Below, one piece after another: positions 1-5,493 of a stretch of DNA of 5,493 nucleotides. Every line of letters starts with the position of its first letter. Within the stretch, counting starts at the first letter, position 1. Both the position numbers and the translations under genes were made by a program. Source of the DNA: an uncultured Prevotellaceae bacterium (GTDB lineage Bacteria > Bacteroidota > Bacteroidia > Bacteroidales > Bacteroidaceae); contig CAMZHB010000126.1 of assembly GCA_947306605.1 (NCBI GenBank), positions 1 through 5,493 of the forward strand, in the 5' to 3' direction. Below the pieces are notes generated by a model, which was not told the DNA's origin, searched no databases, and saw nothing but the letters and a program-made list of their open reading frames with translations.

Positions 1-63
1 TCAGCTGGTTAGAGCGCATGATTCATAATCATGAGGTCCCCAGTTCAATCCTGGGCCGCGCTA
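1..63 (+). tRNA. tRNA with CAU anticodon, probably elongator tRNA-Met (5' end outside window)
   Basis: The cloverleaf reads clearly from tRNA position 12 onward: D-loop 3-11, D-stem 3' strand 12-15, anticodon stem 17-21/29-33, and loop TTCATAA at 22-28 with anticodon CAT at 24-26. The variable loop is 34-38. The T-arm (39-43/51-55) has loop TTCAATC. The acceptor 3' strand is 56-62, with discriminator A at 63. About 11 bases (acceptor 5' strand, positions 8-9 and two D-stem bases) lie upstream of the window. CCA is not encoded, since CGG follows the discriminator. The anticodon stem CATGA/TCATG lacks the three stacked G-C pairs of initiator tRNA, so this is not tRNA-fMet. A CAU tRNA could also be tRNA-Ile2, read as Ile after lysidine modification; the visible part does not exclude it, but elongator Met is more likely. 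Confidence 0.9.
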
Positions 64-78
64 CGGAAGAGGAAGGGA

Positions 79-111
79 AGCAGTCACTCGGTTTTTCGGT
101 GGCTGCTTTTT
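79..111 (+). terminator. Intrinsic terminator after the tRNA
   Basis: Bases 79-88 pair with 98-107 in a ten-pair stem: AGCAG with CTGCT at the base, CAC with GTG further up, and two G-U pairs. The loop is nine bases, and the T-run at 107-111 starts at the last base of the stem. This is a textbook Rho-independent terminator, placed 15 bases after the tRNA end. It should end the tRNA transcript and separate it from the ABC exporter operon, unless part of the polymerase reads through. Confidence 0.8.
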
Positions 112-128
112 CGTTTCTGCAAGATTTG
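92..128 (+). promoter_or_regulatory. Possible Bacteroidota-type promoter for the exporter operon (weak)
   Basis: The octamer AAGATTTG at 121-128 differs at one base from the Bacteroidota -7 consensus TAnnTTTG. A T-rich stretch (92-97) lies about 23 bases upstream, where a TTTG-like -33 element would be expected, but its match is poor. If this promoter is used, transcription would begin at or next to the ATG at 134, giving a nearly leaderless mRNA. The whole element overlaps the tRNA terminator. Readthrough from the tRNA is an equally good explanation for how the operon is expressed. Confidence 0.25.
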
Positions 129-133
129 TTCGT

Positions 134-1945
134 ATGCTGAAGACATTGTTCCGTCAGATTGGGGATTACCGCGTGGCATCGTTGATGACACCGGTTCTGA
201 CTGCGCTGGAAGTGGTGACAGACGTGCTGATACCTTATGTGACAGCGCGTTTGATAGACCGTGGCATTGTTGCCGGTGATATGGAACAGGTCTACCGTTA
301 TGGTTTGCTGATGATGGGGCTGGCACTGTTGAGCCTGTGCTTCGGTGTGTTGGCTGCGCGTCAGGGGGCGCGGGCTGCCACAGGTTTTGCGTCAAATCTG
401 CGACAGGCCATGTACCGTAACATCCAGACGTTCGCCTTTTCGAATATTGACAAGTTCTCCACGTCGGGTCTTGTGACGCGTATGACGACCGACGTGAACA
501 ATCTGCAGAGTGCTTACCAACAGATATTGCGTGTGACAGTGAGGGCTCCGTTCCGACTGCTCCTGTCTGTACTGATGTGTCTTGTGATTGACGCCCGTCT
601 GTCACTGATATTCGTGGTGGCCATATTGATTTTAGGCTTTTCACTGTACCATATTATATCGCGCGTGTCTCGTCTATTTGCACAGGTGTTTGTGCAGTAC
701 GACAATTTGAACCAGAGTGTACAGGAAAACGTGCAGGCCATCCGGGTGGTAAAGGCTTTCGTTCGTGAAGACTTTGAGAACAAAAAATTTTCACGCGCTG
801 CTGAAGGGCTTTACCGCCTTTACGTCAAGGCCGAAGGCCTGATGGCACTCAACCATCCCGTTATGAACCTGGTGATGTACGGTTGCATCATGGCCTTGTC
901 GTGGTGGGGAGCGCACTACATTGTGGGAGGTACGTTGACGACGGGTGAACTGGCCTCGCTGTTCACTTACGTCATGTCCATCCTCATGTCGCTCATGATG
1001 TTGTCCATGATATTCGTGATGCTCACGCAGAGCGCTGCCAGCGGACGCCGTGTGGCCGAAATCATAGACGAGGAGGCCGACATCGTAAACCCCGAAAATC
1101 CTTTGATGCAAGTCAGCGATGGTCGTTTGTCGTTCCATAACGTACGTTTTGACTATCCTGTCGTGCGAAAGAATGATGTGAAACCTTCAGACGAGAAAGT
1201 GCATCACCGCCGGTCGGCGCTGTACAATGTGACATTCGACATCCGGAGTGGCGAGACCATCGGTGTCATCGGTGGAACAGGTTCGGGCAAAAGTACATTG
1301 GTCAATCTTGTGAGCCGTCTCTATGATACGACGCAGGGAGATGTGCTTGTGGGTGGCCATAACGTGAAAGAATACGACTTGACGACACTCCGGAATGCCG
1401 TAAGCGTGGTTTTGCAGCAGAATACGCTTTTCAGCGGTACCGTACTGGACAATTTGCGCTGGGGAAAGGCAGATGCCACGCTCGATGACTGTCGCCGTGC
1501 ATGCCGTCTGGCCCAGGCCGACGACTTTATCATGCAAATGGCGGAGGGTTACGAATCACGGATAGAACAGGGCGGAACCAATGTGTCGGGAGGCCAGAAA
1601 CAACGCCTTTGTATAGCACGTGCGTTGTTGAAGAACCCGAAAATACTGGTGCTGGACGACTCTACTTCGGCCTGCGACACGGCTACCGACGCACATATCC
1701 AACGTGCATTCCGTGAAGAACTGCCTGGAATGACCAAAATCATTATTGCACAGCGCATTTCCAGCGTCCGTTCGTGCGACCGTATACTTGTGATGTCGGG
1801 AGGTCAGGTAACGGGCTTCGACACTCATGAAAACCTGCTCAAGAGCAATCAACTCTATCAGGAGATTTGTGCCATTCAGAACGCAGACCGAGGTGACTTC
1901 GACGCTCGGGGAAAGGAGGTGACCGATGAGGCAGCCAAACTTTAA
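134..1945 (+). CDS. Heterodimeric ABC exporter half-transporter, TM287-like subunit with degenerate catalytic residues
   Basis: This is a 603-residue inner-membrane half-transporter (permease fused to ATPase), the normal length for the family. The membrane domain covers about residues 10-310, with six hydrophobic segments near 16-38, 57-77, 132-153, 155-175, 240-262 and 272-296. The nucleotide-binding domain runs from about 330 to 575. It has the A-loop Tyr at 341, Walker A GGTGSGKS at 380-387, Q-loop Gln428 and an intact signature VSGGQ at 484-488. Walker B ends at Asp508, but the next residue is Asp509 instead of the catalytic Glu, and the switch His is Gln540. These two replacements match the degenerate subunit of heterodimeric exporters such as TM287, so it should need the next gene's product as partner. 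About 18 hydrophilic residues (343-360) are inserted after the A-loop. The start fits the family N-terminus, although no Shine-Dalgarno sequence is visible. The substrate (drug, lipid or peptide) cannot be read from the sequence. Confidence 0.93.
   Translation: MLKTLFRQIGDYRVASLMTPVLTALEVVTDVLIPYVTARLIDRGIVAGDMEQVYRYGLLMMGLALLSLCFGVLAARQGARAATGFASNLRQAMYRNIQTFAFSNIDKFSTSGLVTRMTTDVNNLQSAYQQILRVTVRAPFRLLLSVLMCLVIDARLSLIFVVAILILGFSLYHIISRVSRLFAQVFVQYDNLNQSVQENVQAIRVVKAFVREDFENKKFSRAAEGLYRLYVKAEGLMALNHPVMNLVMYGCIMALSWWGAHYIVGGTLTTGELASLFTYVMSILMSLMMLSMIFVMLTQSAASGRRVAEIIDEEADIVNPENPLMQVSDGRLSFHNVRFDYPVVRKNDVKPSDEKVHHRRSALYNVTFDIRSGETIGVIGGTGSGKSTLVNLVSRLYDTTQGDVLVGGHNVKEYDLTTLRNAVSVVLQQNTLFSGTVLDNLRWGKADATLDDCRRACRLAQADDFIMQMAEGYESRIEQGGTNVSGGQKQRLCIARALLKNPKILVLDDSTSACDTATDAHIQRAFREELPGMTKIIIAQRISSVRSCDRILVMSGGQVTGFDTHENLLKSNQLYQEICAIQNADRGDFDARGKEVTDEAAKL
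1913..1922 (+). promoter_or_regulatory. Perfect Shine-Dalgarno sequence for the second ABC gene
   Basis: AAGGAGGTGA is complementary over all ten bases to the conserved 3' tail of 16S rRNA. The GGAGG core lies six bases before the ATG at 1926. It is encoded inside the first ABC gene as part of Lys594-Glu595-Val596-Thr597, in the tail beyond the nucleotide-binding domain. It fixes the start of the second subunit and suggests translational coupling of the two. No comparable sequence precedes the ABC start at 134 or the Nudix start at 3774. Confidence 0.85.
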
Positions 1946-3761
1946 TCCAAGGGGAGGAGAACGTGCTCAGGCCGGTTTCCAAAAAGTTGACCCTGAGAAA
2001 CGGGCTATCTTGTGGCGTTTGACAAAATATGTACTTGCCAACTACAAGTTTTCCATTCTTCTCGTACTTGCCTGCATCGTTATAACGTCCGTCACAACTC
2101 TCGTCTCAACATTGTTCACGCGGACACTCATTGACGACTACGTGGTGCCGCTCACGCAGATGGACAATCCGCAATACGGGTCGCTGGCACAAGCACTCTT
2201 CAAGCTTGGTGCCGTGCTTCTCTTCGGTGTCATCTGTTCTTATGCCTACAACCGCCTGATGATTAACGTCAGCCAGGGCACCATGCTCCGGTTACGTAAA
2301 CAGGTGTTTGAGCGTATGGAACGTTTGTCCCTAAGTTATTTCGACAGCCGTGCCCATGGTGACATCATGTCGGTGTATACCAACGATGTGGACTCACTGC
2401 GACAGATGATATCCACGGCATTGGCCCAGGTGTTCAGTTCCGTCATCACCATTGTGGTCACATTTGTTTCCATGGTGGCTCTGAGCGTGCCTTTGACGCT
2501 TGTTTCCATTGTTATGGCTGTTATCATGATGCTCACCACCACATGGCTCGGGGGTAAGTCGCGACGTCATTTCCGCGTGCAGCAACATAGTTTGGCGCAA
2601 GTCAACAGTTTCATCGAAGAAATGGTATCCGGACAGAAGGTAGTCAAAGTCTTTTGCCACGAACAGCGGGCTCTCCACGAGTTTGAGCAGATTAACGAGC
2701 AACTGCGACGGAGTGCTTGCGATGCAAACCGCATTGCCAACATTGTGATGCCTGTCAACGGTAACTTGAGTAACTTGGCATACGTGCTTATAGCCACTGT
2801 GGGAGCAGCCATAGCCCTTCATCCGCAGTTTAGCGTCTGCAATCTCCATTTCACTCTTACGTTGGGTACACTTGTCTCATTTCTTACCCTTAACAAGAGC
2901 TTCACGCAGCCTGTCACACACCTCAGCCAACAGCTCAACAGCGTGCTCAACGCCTCGGTAGGCGCCGAACGTGTGTTCAACCTCATGGACGCACAGCCGG
3001 AAACGGACAACGGCAACATTGAGCTGGACAATCCGCAGGGAGACGTTGATTTCCGTCATGTGAACTTCGGCTACGATCCGGCCAAACCTGTACTCCACGA
3101 CGTTAACATCAACACCAACCCCGGGCAGAAGATTGCATTCGTCGGCGGAACGGGTGCCGGAAAAACTACCATTATCAACCTCATCAGTAGGTTCTACGAA
3201 ATACAGTCGGGTTCCATCCTTTACGACGGCATACCCATTGAAAACATCAGCAAGTCCTCGCTGCGTCAGTCGATGAGCATTGTACCCCAGGAGACTCACC
3301 TCTTTACCGGAACCGTGCTCGACAATATCCGTTACGGACGCCTTGACGCGAGTGACGATGACTGTATCAGCGCGGCCCGTCTGACAGGTGCCGACGACTT
3401 CATCCGACGTCTTGCCGACGGATACCAGACCGTGCTCGACGGTGACGGCGGTAATCTCAGCCAAGGCGAACGTCAGCTCCTTGCCATTGCACGTGCTGCC
3501 GTGGCCGACCCGCCTGTGCTTGTTCTTGACGAGGCTACCTCGTCGGTTGACACACATACCGAGCAACTGGTGCAACGTGGTATGAACCATCTCATGCAAG
3601 GGCGCACCACATTCGTCATAGCCCACCGCCTAAGTACCGTACGCGACGCTGACCAAATCATTGTGCTCGAACGTGGACGAATCATAGAAAACGGCACGCA
3701 CGACCAGCTCCTCGCCATGAAGGGCAAATATTGGCAACTCTACCAAGGCAACGAAATCTAA
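1926..3761 (+). CDS. Heterodimeric ABC exporter half-transporter, TM288-like subunit with canonical catalytic residues
   Basis: This is a 611-residue half-transporter and the likely partner of the preceding gene, which it overlaps by 20 bases in another frame. A cytoplasmic N-terminal extension of about 35 residues precedes the six-segment membrane domain (about 40-320), with clear hydrophobic segments near 42-64, 91-109, 166-187, 188-206 and 279-298. The nucleotide-binding domain has the A-loop Tyr383, Walker A GGTGAGKT at 407-414, Q-loop Gln455, Walker B with Asp535 and catalytic Glu536, and switch His567. The signature is degenerate: LSQGE at 511-515 instead of LSGGQ, much like LSQGQ of TM288. 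The working ATP site should therefore combine this protein's Walker motifs with the first subunit's VSGGQ. The degenerate site would combine the first subunit's Walker motifs with LSQGE. The ATG at 1926 is chosen because of the perfect Shine-Dalgarno sequence before it. Early Leu codons favour CTC and CTT, unlike the first subunit. The substrate is unknown. Confidence 0.94.
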   Translation: MRQPNFNPRGGERAQAGFQKVDPEKRAILWRLTKYVLANYKFSILLVLACIVITSVTTLVSTLFTRTLIDDYVVPLTQMDNPQYGSLAQALFKLGAVLLFGVICSYAYNRLMINVSQGTMLRLRKQVFERMERLSLSYFDSRAHGDIMSVYTNDVDSLRQMISTALAQVFSSVITIVVTFVSMVALSVPLTLVSIVMAVIMMLTTTWLGGKSRRHFRVQQHSLAQVNSFIEEMVSGQKVVKVFCHEQRALHEFEQINEQLRRSACDANRIANIVMPVNGNLSNLAYVLIATVGAAIALHPQFSVCNLHFTLTLGTLVSFLTLNKSFTQPVTHLSQQLNSVLNASVGAERVFNLMDAQPETDNGNIELDNPQGDVDFRHVNFGYDPAKPVLHDVNINTNPGQKIAFVGGTGAGKTTIINLISRFYEIQSGSILYDGIPIENISKSSLRQSMSIVPQETHLFTGTVLDNIRYGRLDASDDDCISAARLTGADDFIRRLADGYQTVLDGDGGNLSQGERQLLAIARAAVADPPVLVLDEATSSVDTHTEQLVQRGMNHLMQGRTTFVIAHRLSTVRDADQIIVLERGRIIENGTHDQLLAMKGKYWQLYQGNEI

Positions 3762-3773
3762 AACCGTCATCCG

Positions 3774-4331
3774 ATGAACGATACCAATAACGACAAACAC
3801 TGGGACATACTCCACAGCGAGTATCTCCACCGCCGTCCTTGGCTTACCGTGCGGCAAGATACCGTACGTCTGCCCAACGGCACCGTAAACCCCGAATTCT
3901 ACATCCTCGAATACCCCGAGTGGATCAACGTCATCGCTCTGACGGAAGACGAGCACTTCGTGCTCATACGCCAATACCGCCATGGACTTCGCAAAACACT
4001 CATTGAACTCGTTGCAGGCGTCGTCGACCCCACCGACTCCAGTCCGCTCGAAGCTGCACGGCGTGAACTCTTCGAAGAAACCGGTTACGGCGACGGACAG
4101 TGGGAACCCTTTCTCACCGTAGCGCCCAACGCCAGTGCCATGACCAACCTGTCGCACACCTTCCTCGCACGTGGCGTAAGGGAAATCTCGACACAGCATC
4201 TCGAAAGCACCGAAGACATCGACGTCATCCTGCTTACACGCGACGAAGTCTATCGCCGGCTCCGCGAAGGCCAGTTCATACAGGGGCTCATGGCCGCTCC
4301 GCTCTGGAAATACTTTTGTGAAAATCGCTAG
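3774..4331 (+). CDS. Nudix hydrolase, ADP-ribose pyrophosphatase-like
   Basis: This 185-residue protein is probably a cytoplasmic Mg-dependent pyrophosphohydrolase of the Nudix fold, of the kind that cleaves nucleoside diphosphates linked to another moiety. The Nudix box spans residues 82-105. Its helix RELFEETGY (97-105) is intact, with metal-binding Glu98, Glu101 and Glu102. The first half is unusual: one extra residue makes the box 24 long, and the first conserved Glu is replaced by Asp or Ser (Asp-Ser-Ser at 88-90). Glu78 with Ala81-Gly82 just before the box, and Pro118 about 14 residues after Gly104, resemble ADP-ribose pyrophosphatases, so ADP-ribose or a related sugar nucleotide is the best guess. 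The C-terminus (MAAPLWKYF) resembles Nudix proteins I know from Bacteroidota. The gene starts 12 bases after the second ABC stop with no promoter between them, so it is probably in the same operon. No clear Shine-Dalgarno sequence precedes the ATG. A functional link to the exporter is not evident. Confidence 0.88.
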   Translation: MNDTNNDKHWDILHSEYLHRRPWLTVRQDTVRLPNGTVNPEFYILEYPEWINVIALTEDEHFVLIRQYRHGLRKTLIELVAGVVDPTDSSPLEAARRELFEETGYGDGQWEPFLTVAPNASAMTNLSHTFLARGVREISTQHLESTEDIDVILLTRDEVYRRLREGQFIQGLMAAPLWKYFCENR

Positions 4332-4348
4332 GATGGCTGATAGAAGAA

Positions 4349-4391
4349 ACAAGTCCGACTTCTAAAATTTGAAGTCGGACTTGTAATTTTT
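4349..4391. terminator. Perfect 14-bp hairpin, probable bidirectional terminator
   Basis: The arm at 4349-4362 is an exact reverse complement of 4371-4384, with an eight-base loop TAAAATTT. On the plus strand a T-run (4387-4391) follows after two bases, which suits termination of the exporter-Nudix operon. On the minus strand the bases after the stem read TTTCTTCT, also U-rich, which suits termination of the methyltransferase gene. The hairpin lies between convergent genes, as expected for a shared terminator. Confidence 0.75.
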
Positions 4392-4424
4392 GAGGTCCGA
4401 CAAGTGAATGACAAAGTCGGACCT
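4349..4424. repeat. Four alternating copies of GTCCGAC / GTCGGAC
   Basis: The heptamer GTCCGAC occurs at 4353-4359 and 4395-4401, and its reverse complement at 4374-4380 and 4416-4422. The spacing is nearly regular: 42 bases between like-oriented copies. Flanking bases are partly shared too (AAG before, CTT or ACAAG around). The two neighbouring hairpins therefore look like copies of one palindromic unit, or a duplicated and diverged terminator. Within this window the full motif is seen only here. Confidence 0.7.
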
Positions 4425-4431
4425 GTATTTT
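4393..4431 (+). terminator. Second hairpin with the same core, probable back-up terminator
   Basis: The arm AGGTCCGAC at 4393-4401 pairs perfectly with GTCGGACCT at 4416-4424 around a 14-base loop. On the plus strand it is followed by GTATTTT (4425-4431). On the minus strand the following bases are A-rich (CAAAAATTAC), so it would terminate poorly in that direction. It shares the GTCCGAC core with the hairpin immediately before it. Confidence 0.55.
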
Positions 4432-4443
4432 CGAACCGTTGTT

Positions 4444-5493
4444 TCACTCCACCACAGGCTGGTAATGACCGGGCACATGGGCCGAGAGGATACGCCATGA
4501 AGGGGGATAGAGGTTGTTGGCCCGCGACTGCAGGTTGTTCACAAAGCCCAAAGGACGGCCCATGAAGGTGACGAGTACAATGCCACGGGGCGTGGAGGAC
4601 GGCAGGACCAGAGTTTCGCGACGCAGGTATCGGATGGCTTCTGTGTAAGTGAGTTCTGCGACGGGGAATGCCCCCTTTTTCAAGAGATTGGAAAGGGCCA
4701 GAGCAGTCACAGGACGTACTTTGCCTTTACTTGTTTCGGCTACGGGGACTCCGGCTGAAACTAAGTGTACATGACCCGCGAGCCACGAAACGAAGGATGC
4801 GTATTGTGACGGAAGGGCATGGACCACGCCGTCCATTTCCCAGGAACAGTAGTCCCCGTCGGCAATCCACGGTCTGATTTGAGAATTGAGAGCGGAGAAT
4901 TGGACGTTTTTCCTTTTTCTTGTCTCAGGTCTGGGACTACGGGCGTCACCCGTTTTTCTCAACAGGGCGAGGAAGAAACCTTCGCCGTCCACGCGGTGGG
5001 GCATGAAACGGTACACGGGAACCCGAATGCCGGGAGACAGGCTGCCGCAGATGCCCCATGCCTCATCCACAGGCAAAGGCAGGACTTCGGCTCCCAACTC
5101 ACGGCAGAAGTGCATCACGTTTTCCTCGTTCTCTTCCACATTGTAGGTGCAGATGCGTCGCTGCAACTTTGAGCATTGTTCTACCAATGTTGGGGACCAT
5201 TGCCGTGCAGCTTCGTCTTCCTTGCGCATCATTCCCTCACCGGAACACGGGGCATCAACAAGAATCAAATCGAAAGCCGACGTCATCTGACCGAAGTCTT
5301 TTCCCTGAGCACTGGTAACCGCCATACCGGGATGGCCCCACTTCATAACATTCTCATGAAGCACTTGCAGACGTCCTGACACCGGTTCGTTGGCAACCAG
5401 AAGGGCGTCGTCGGGAAGCAGGCTGCGCATCAACGTGGTCTTACCCCCGGGAGCGGCACACAGGTCAAGCACCGTGAGAGGCATGGCTGGAGA
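4444..5493 (-). CDS. rsmF: RsmF-like rRNA cytosine-C5 methyltransferase (NOL1/NOP2/Sun family), N-terminus outside window, internal deletion suspected
   Basis: The visible 349 residues cover most of the SAM-dependent methyltransferase domain and the C-terminal domain. The frame is open to the window edge, and the Met codon at 5484 lies just before the SAM-binding motif, so the true start, roughly 100 residues upstream, is missing. Counting from that Met, the motifs are DLCAAPGGKT at 7-16, acidic NEP at 32-34, and motif IV DAPCSGEGM at 77-85 with Cys80. The motif VI remnant CTYNVEENEENV (112-123) contains Cys112, the expected nucleophile. The C-terminus has the RsmF-type TPRG (298-301), GRPLGFV (309-315) and RANNLYP (321-327) blocks. 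Directly before Cys112 about 18 residues usual in the family are absent: Arg110-Ile111 run straight into Cys-Thr-Tyr-Asn, with no Gly-Gly turn or Tyr-Ser-Thr strand end. If real, this probably damages catalysis. The likely role is m5C methylation of 16S rRNA; the exact target base is inferred from the family only. The gene converges on the exporter operon. Confidence 0.87.
   Translation of the reverse strand, partial: SPAMPLTVLDLCAAPGGKTTLMRSLLPDDALLVANEPVSGRLQVLHENVMKWGHPGMAVTSAQGKDFGQMTSAFDLILVDAPCSGEGMMRKEDEAARQWSPTLVEQCSKLQRRICTYNVEENEENVMHFCRELGAEVLPLPVDEAWGICGSLSPGIRVPVYRFMPHRVDGEGFFLALLRKTGDARSPRPETRKRKNVQFSALNSQIRPWIADGDYCSWEMDGVVHALPSQYASFVSWLAGHVHLVSAGVPVAETSKGKVRPVTALALSNLLKKGAFPVAELTYTEAIRYLRRETLVLPSSTPRGIVLVTFMGRPLGFVNNLQSRANNLYPPSWRILSAHVPGHYQPVVE

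Noticed and set aside
84..644. Minus-strand open frame (186 codons) opposite the first ABC gene and the tRNA terminator
   Set aside because: It covers the terminator hairpin and the antisense of the membrane domain. The peptide is of low quality, with many Ser, Arg and Pro and no domain.
1926..1945. Programmed frameshift joining the two ABC genes into one protein
   Set aside because: There is no slippery heptamer in the overlap, a perfect Shine-Dalgarno sequence and ATG serve the second gene, and each product is a complete half-transporter.
2877..3626. Minus-strand open frame (249 codons) opposite the second ABC gene
   Set aside because: It mirrors the conserved nucleotide-binding domain on the other strand. 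Codon structure there explains the lack of stops, and no family motif is seen.
3630..4352. Long minus-strand open frame (240 codons) opposite the end of the second ABC gene and the Nudix gene
   Set aside because: It lies wholly antisense to two well-supported genes, its translation shows no recognisable domain, and it would run through the convergent terminator region.
5482..5484. ATG at the 5' end of the visible methyltransferase frame as a true start
   Set aside because: It lies only six codons before the SAM-binding motif, and the frame stays open to the window edge. Family members have about 100 residues before this motif.
1..5493. Search for a new defence, mobile or secretion system
   Set aside because: All coding space is explained by known families. 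No direct-repeat array, transposase, integrase, toxin-antitoxin pair or attachment-site duplication of the tRNA end was seen. An integrated element at the tRNA 3' end would need a repeat of 40-63, and none is present.

Overview
The window looks like an ordinary chromosomal stretch from a bacterium, most likely a Bacteroidota (Bacteroidales-type) genome. The clues are the style of the Nudix hydrolase and of the RsmF-like methyltransferase, an encoded tRNA without CCA, and weak or absent Shine-Dalgarno sequences at most starts. This assignment rests on recognising protein families by eye and is of moderate confidence. No phage, insertion sequence, CRISPR array or defence locus is visible.

Layout. 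Positions 1-63 hold the 3' part of a CAU-anticodon tRNA (elongator Met most likely), followed by a good intrinsic terminator at 79-111. Only about 22 bases later a plus-strand operon of three genes begins. Two ABC half-transporters (134-1945 and 1926-3761) overlap by 20 bases and form a heterodimeric exporter of the TM287/TM288 kind. After a 12-base gap comes a Nudix hydrolase (3774-4331). The intergenic stretch 4332-4443 holds two adjacent hairpins built from four alternating copies of one heptamer, probably a terminator between convergent genes. The rest of the window (4444-5493) is a minus-strand RsmF/NOL1-NOP2-Sun-family RNA cytosine-C5 methyltransferase whose N-terminus lies outside the window.

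How the genes work together. The two ABC proteins carry complementary defects. The first has a normal signature motif but lacks the catalytic Glu and switch His. The second has intact catalytic residues but a degenerate signature. Together they should form one competent and one degenerate ATP site, the known arrangement in heterodimeric exporters. The Nudix enzyme is probably co-transcribed, but no functional link can be read from the sequence.

The most notable oddity is in the methyltransferase. By comparison with the family as I know it, about 18 residues (roughly 54 bp, in frame) are missing directly before the catalytic Cys of motif VI. The missing piece removes the Gly-Gly turn and the beta-strand that lead into that Cys. 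Other points worth a look are a perfect ten-base Shine-Dalgarno sequence inside the end of the first ABC gene, an abrupt change in wobble-base preference between the two ABC genes, and the four-arm hairpin module.
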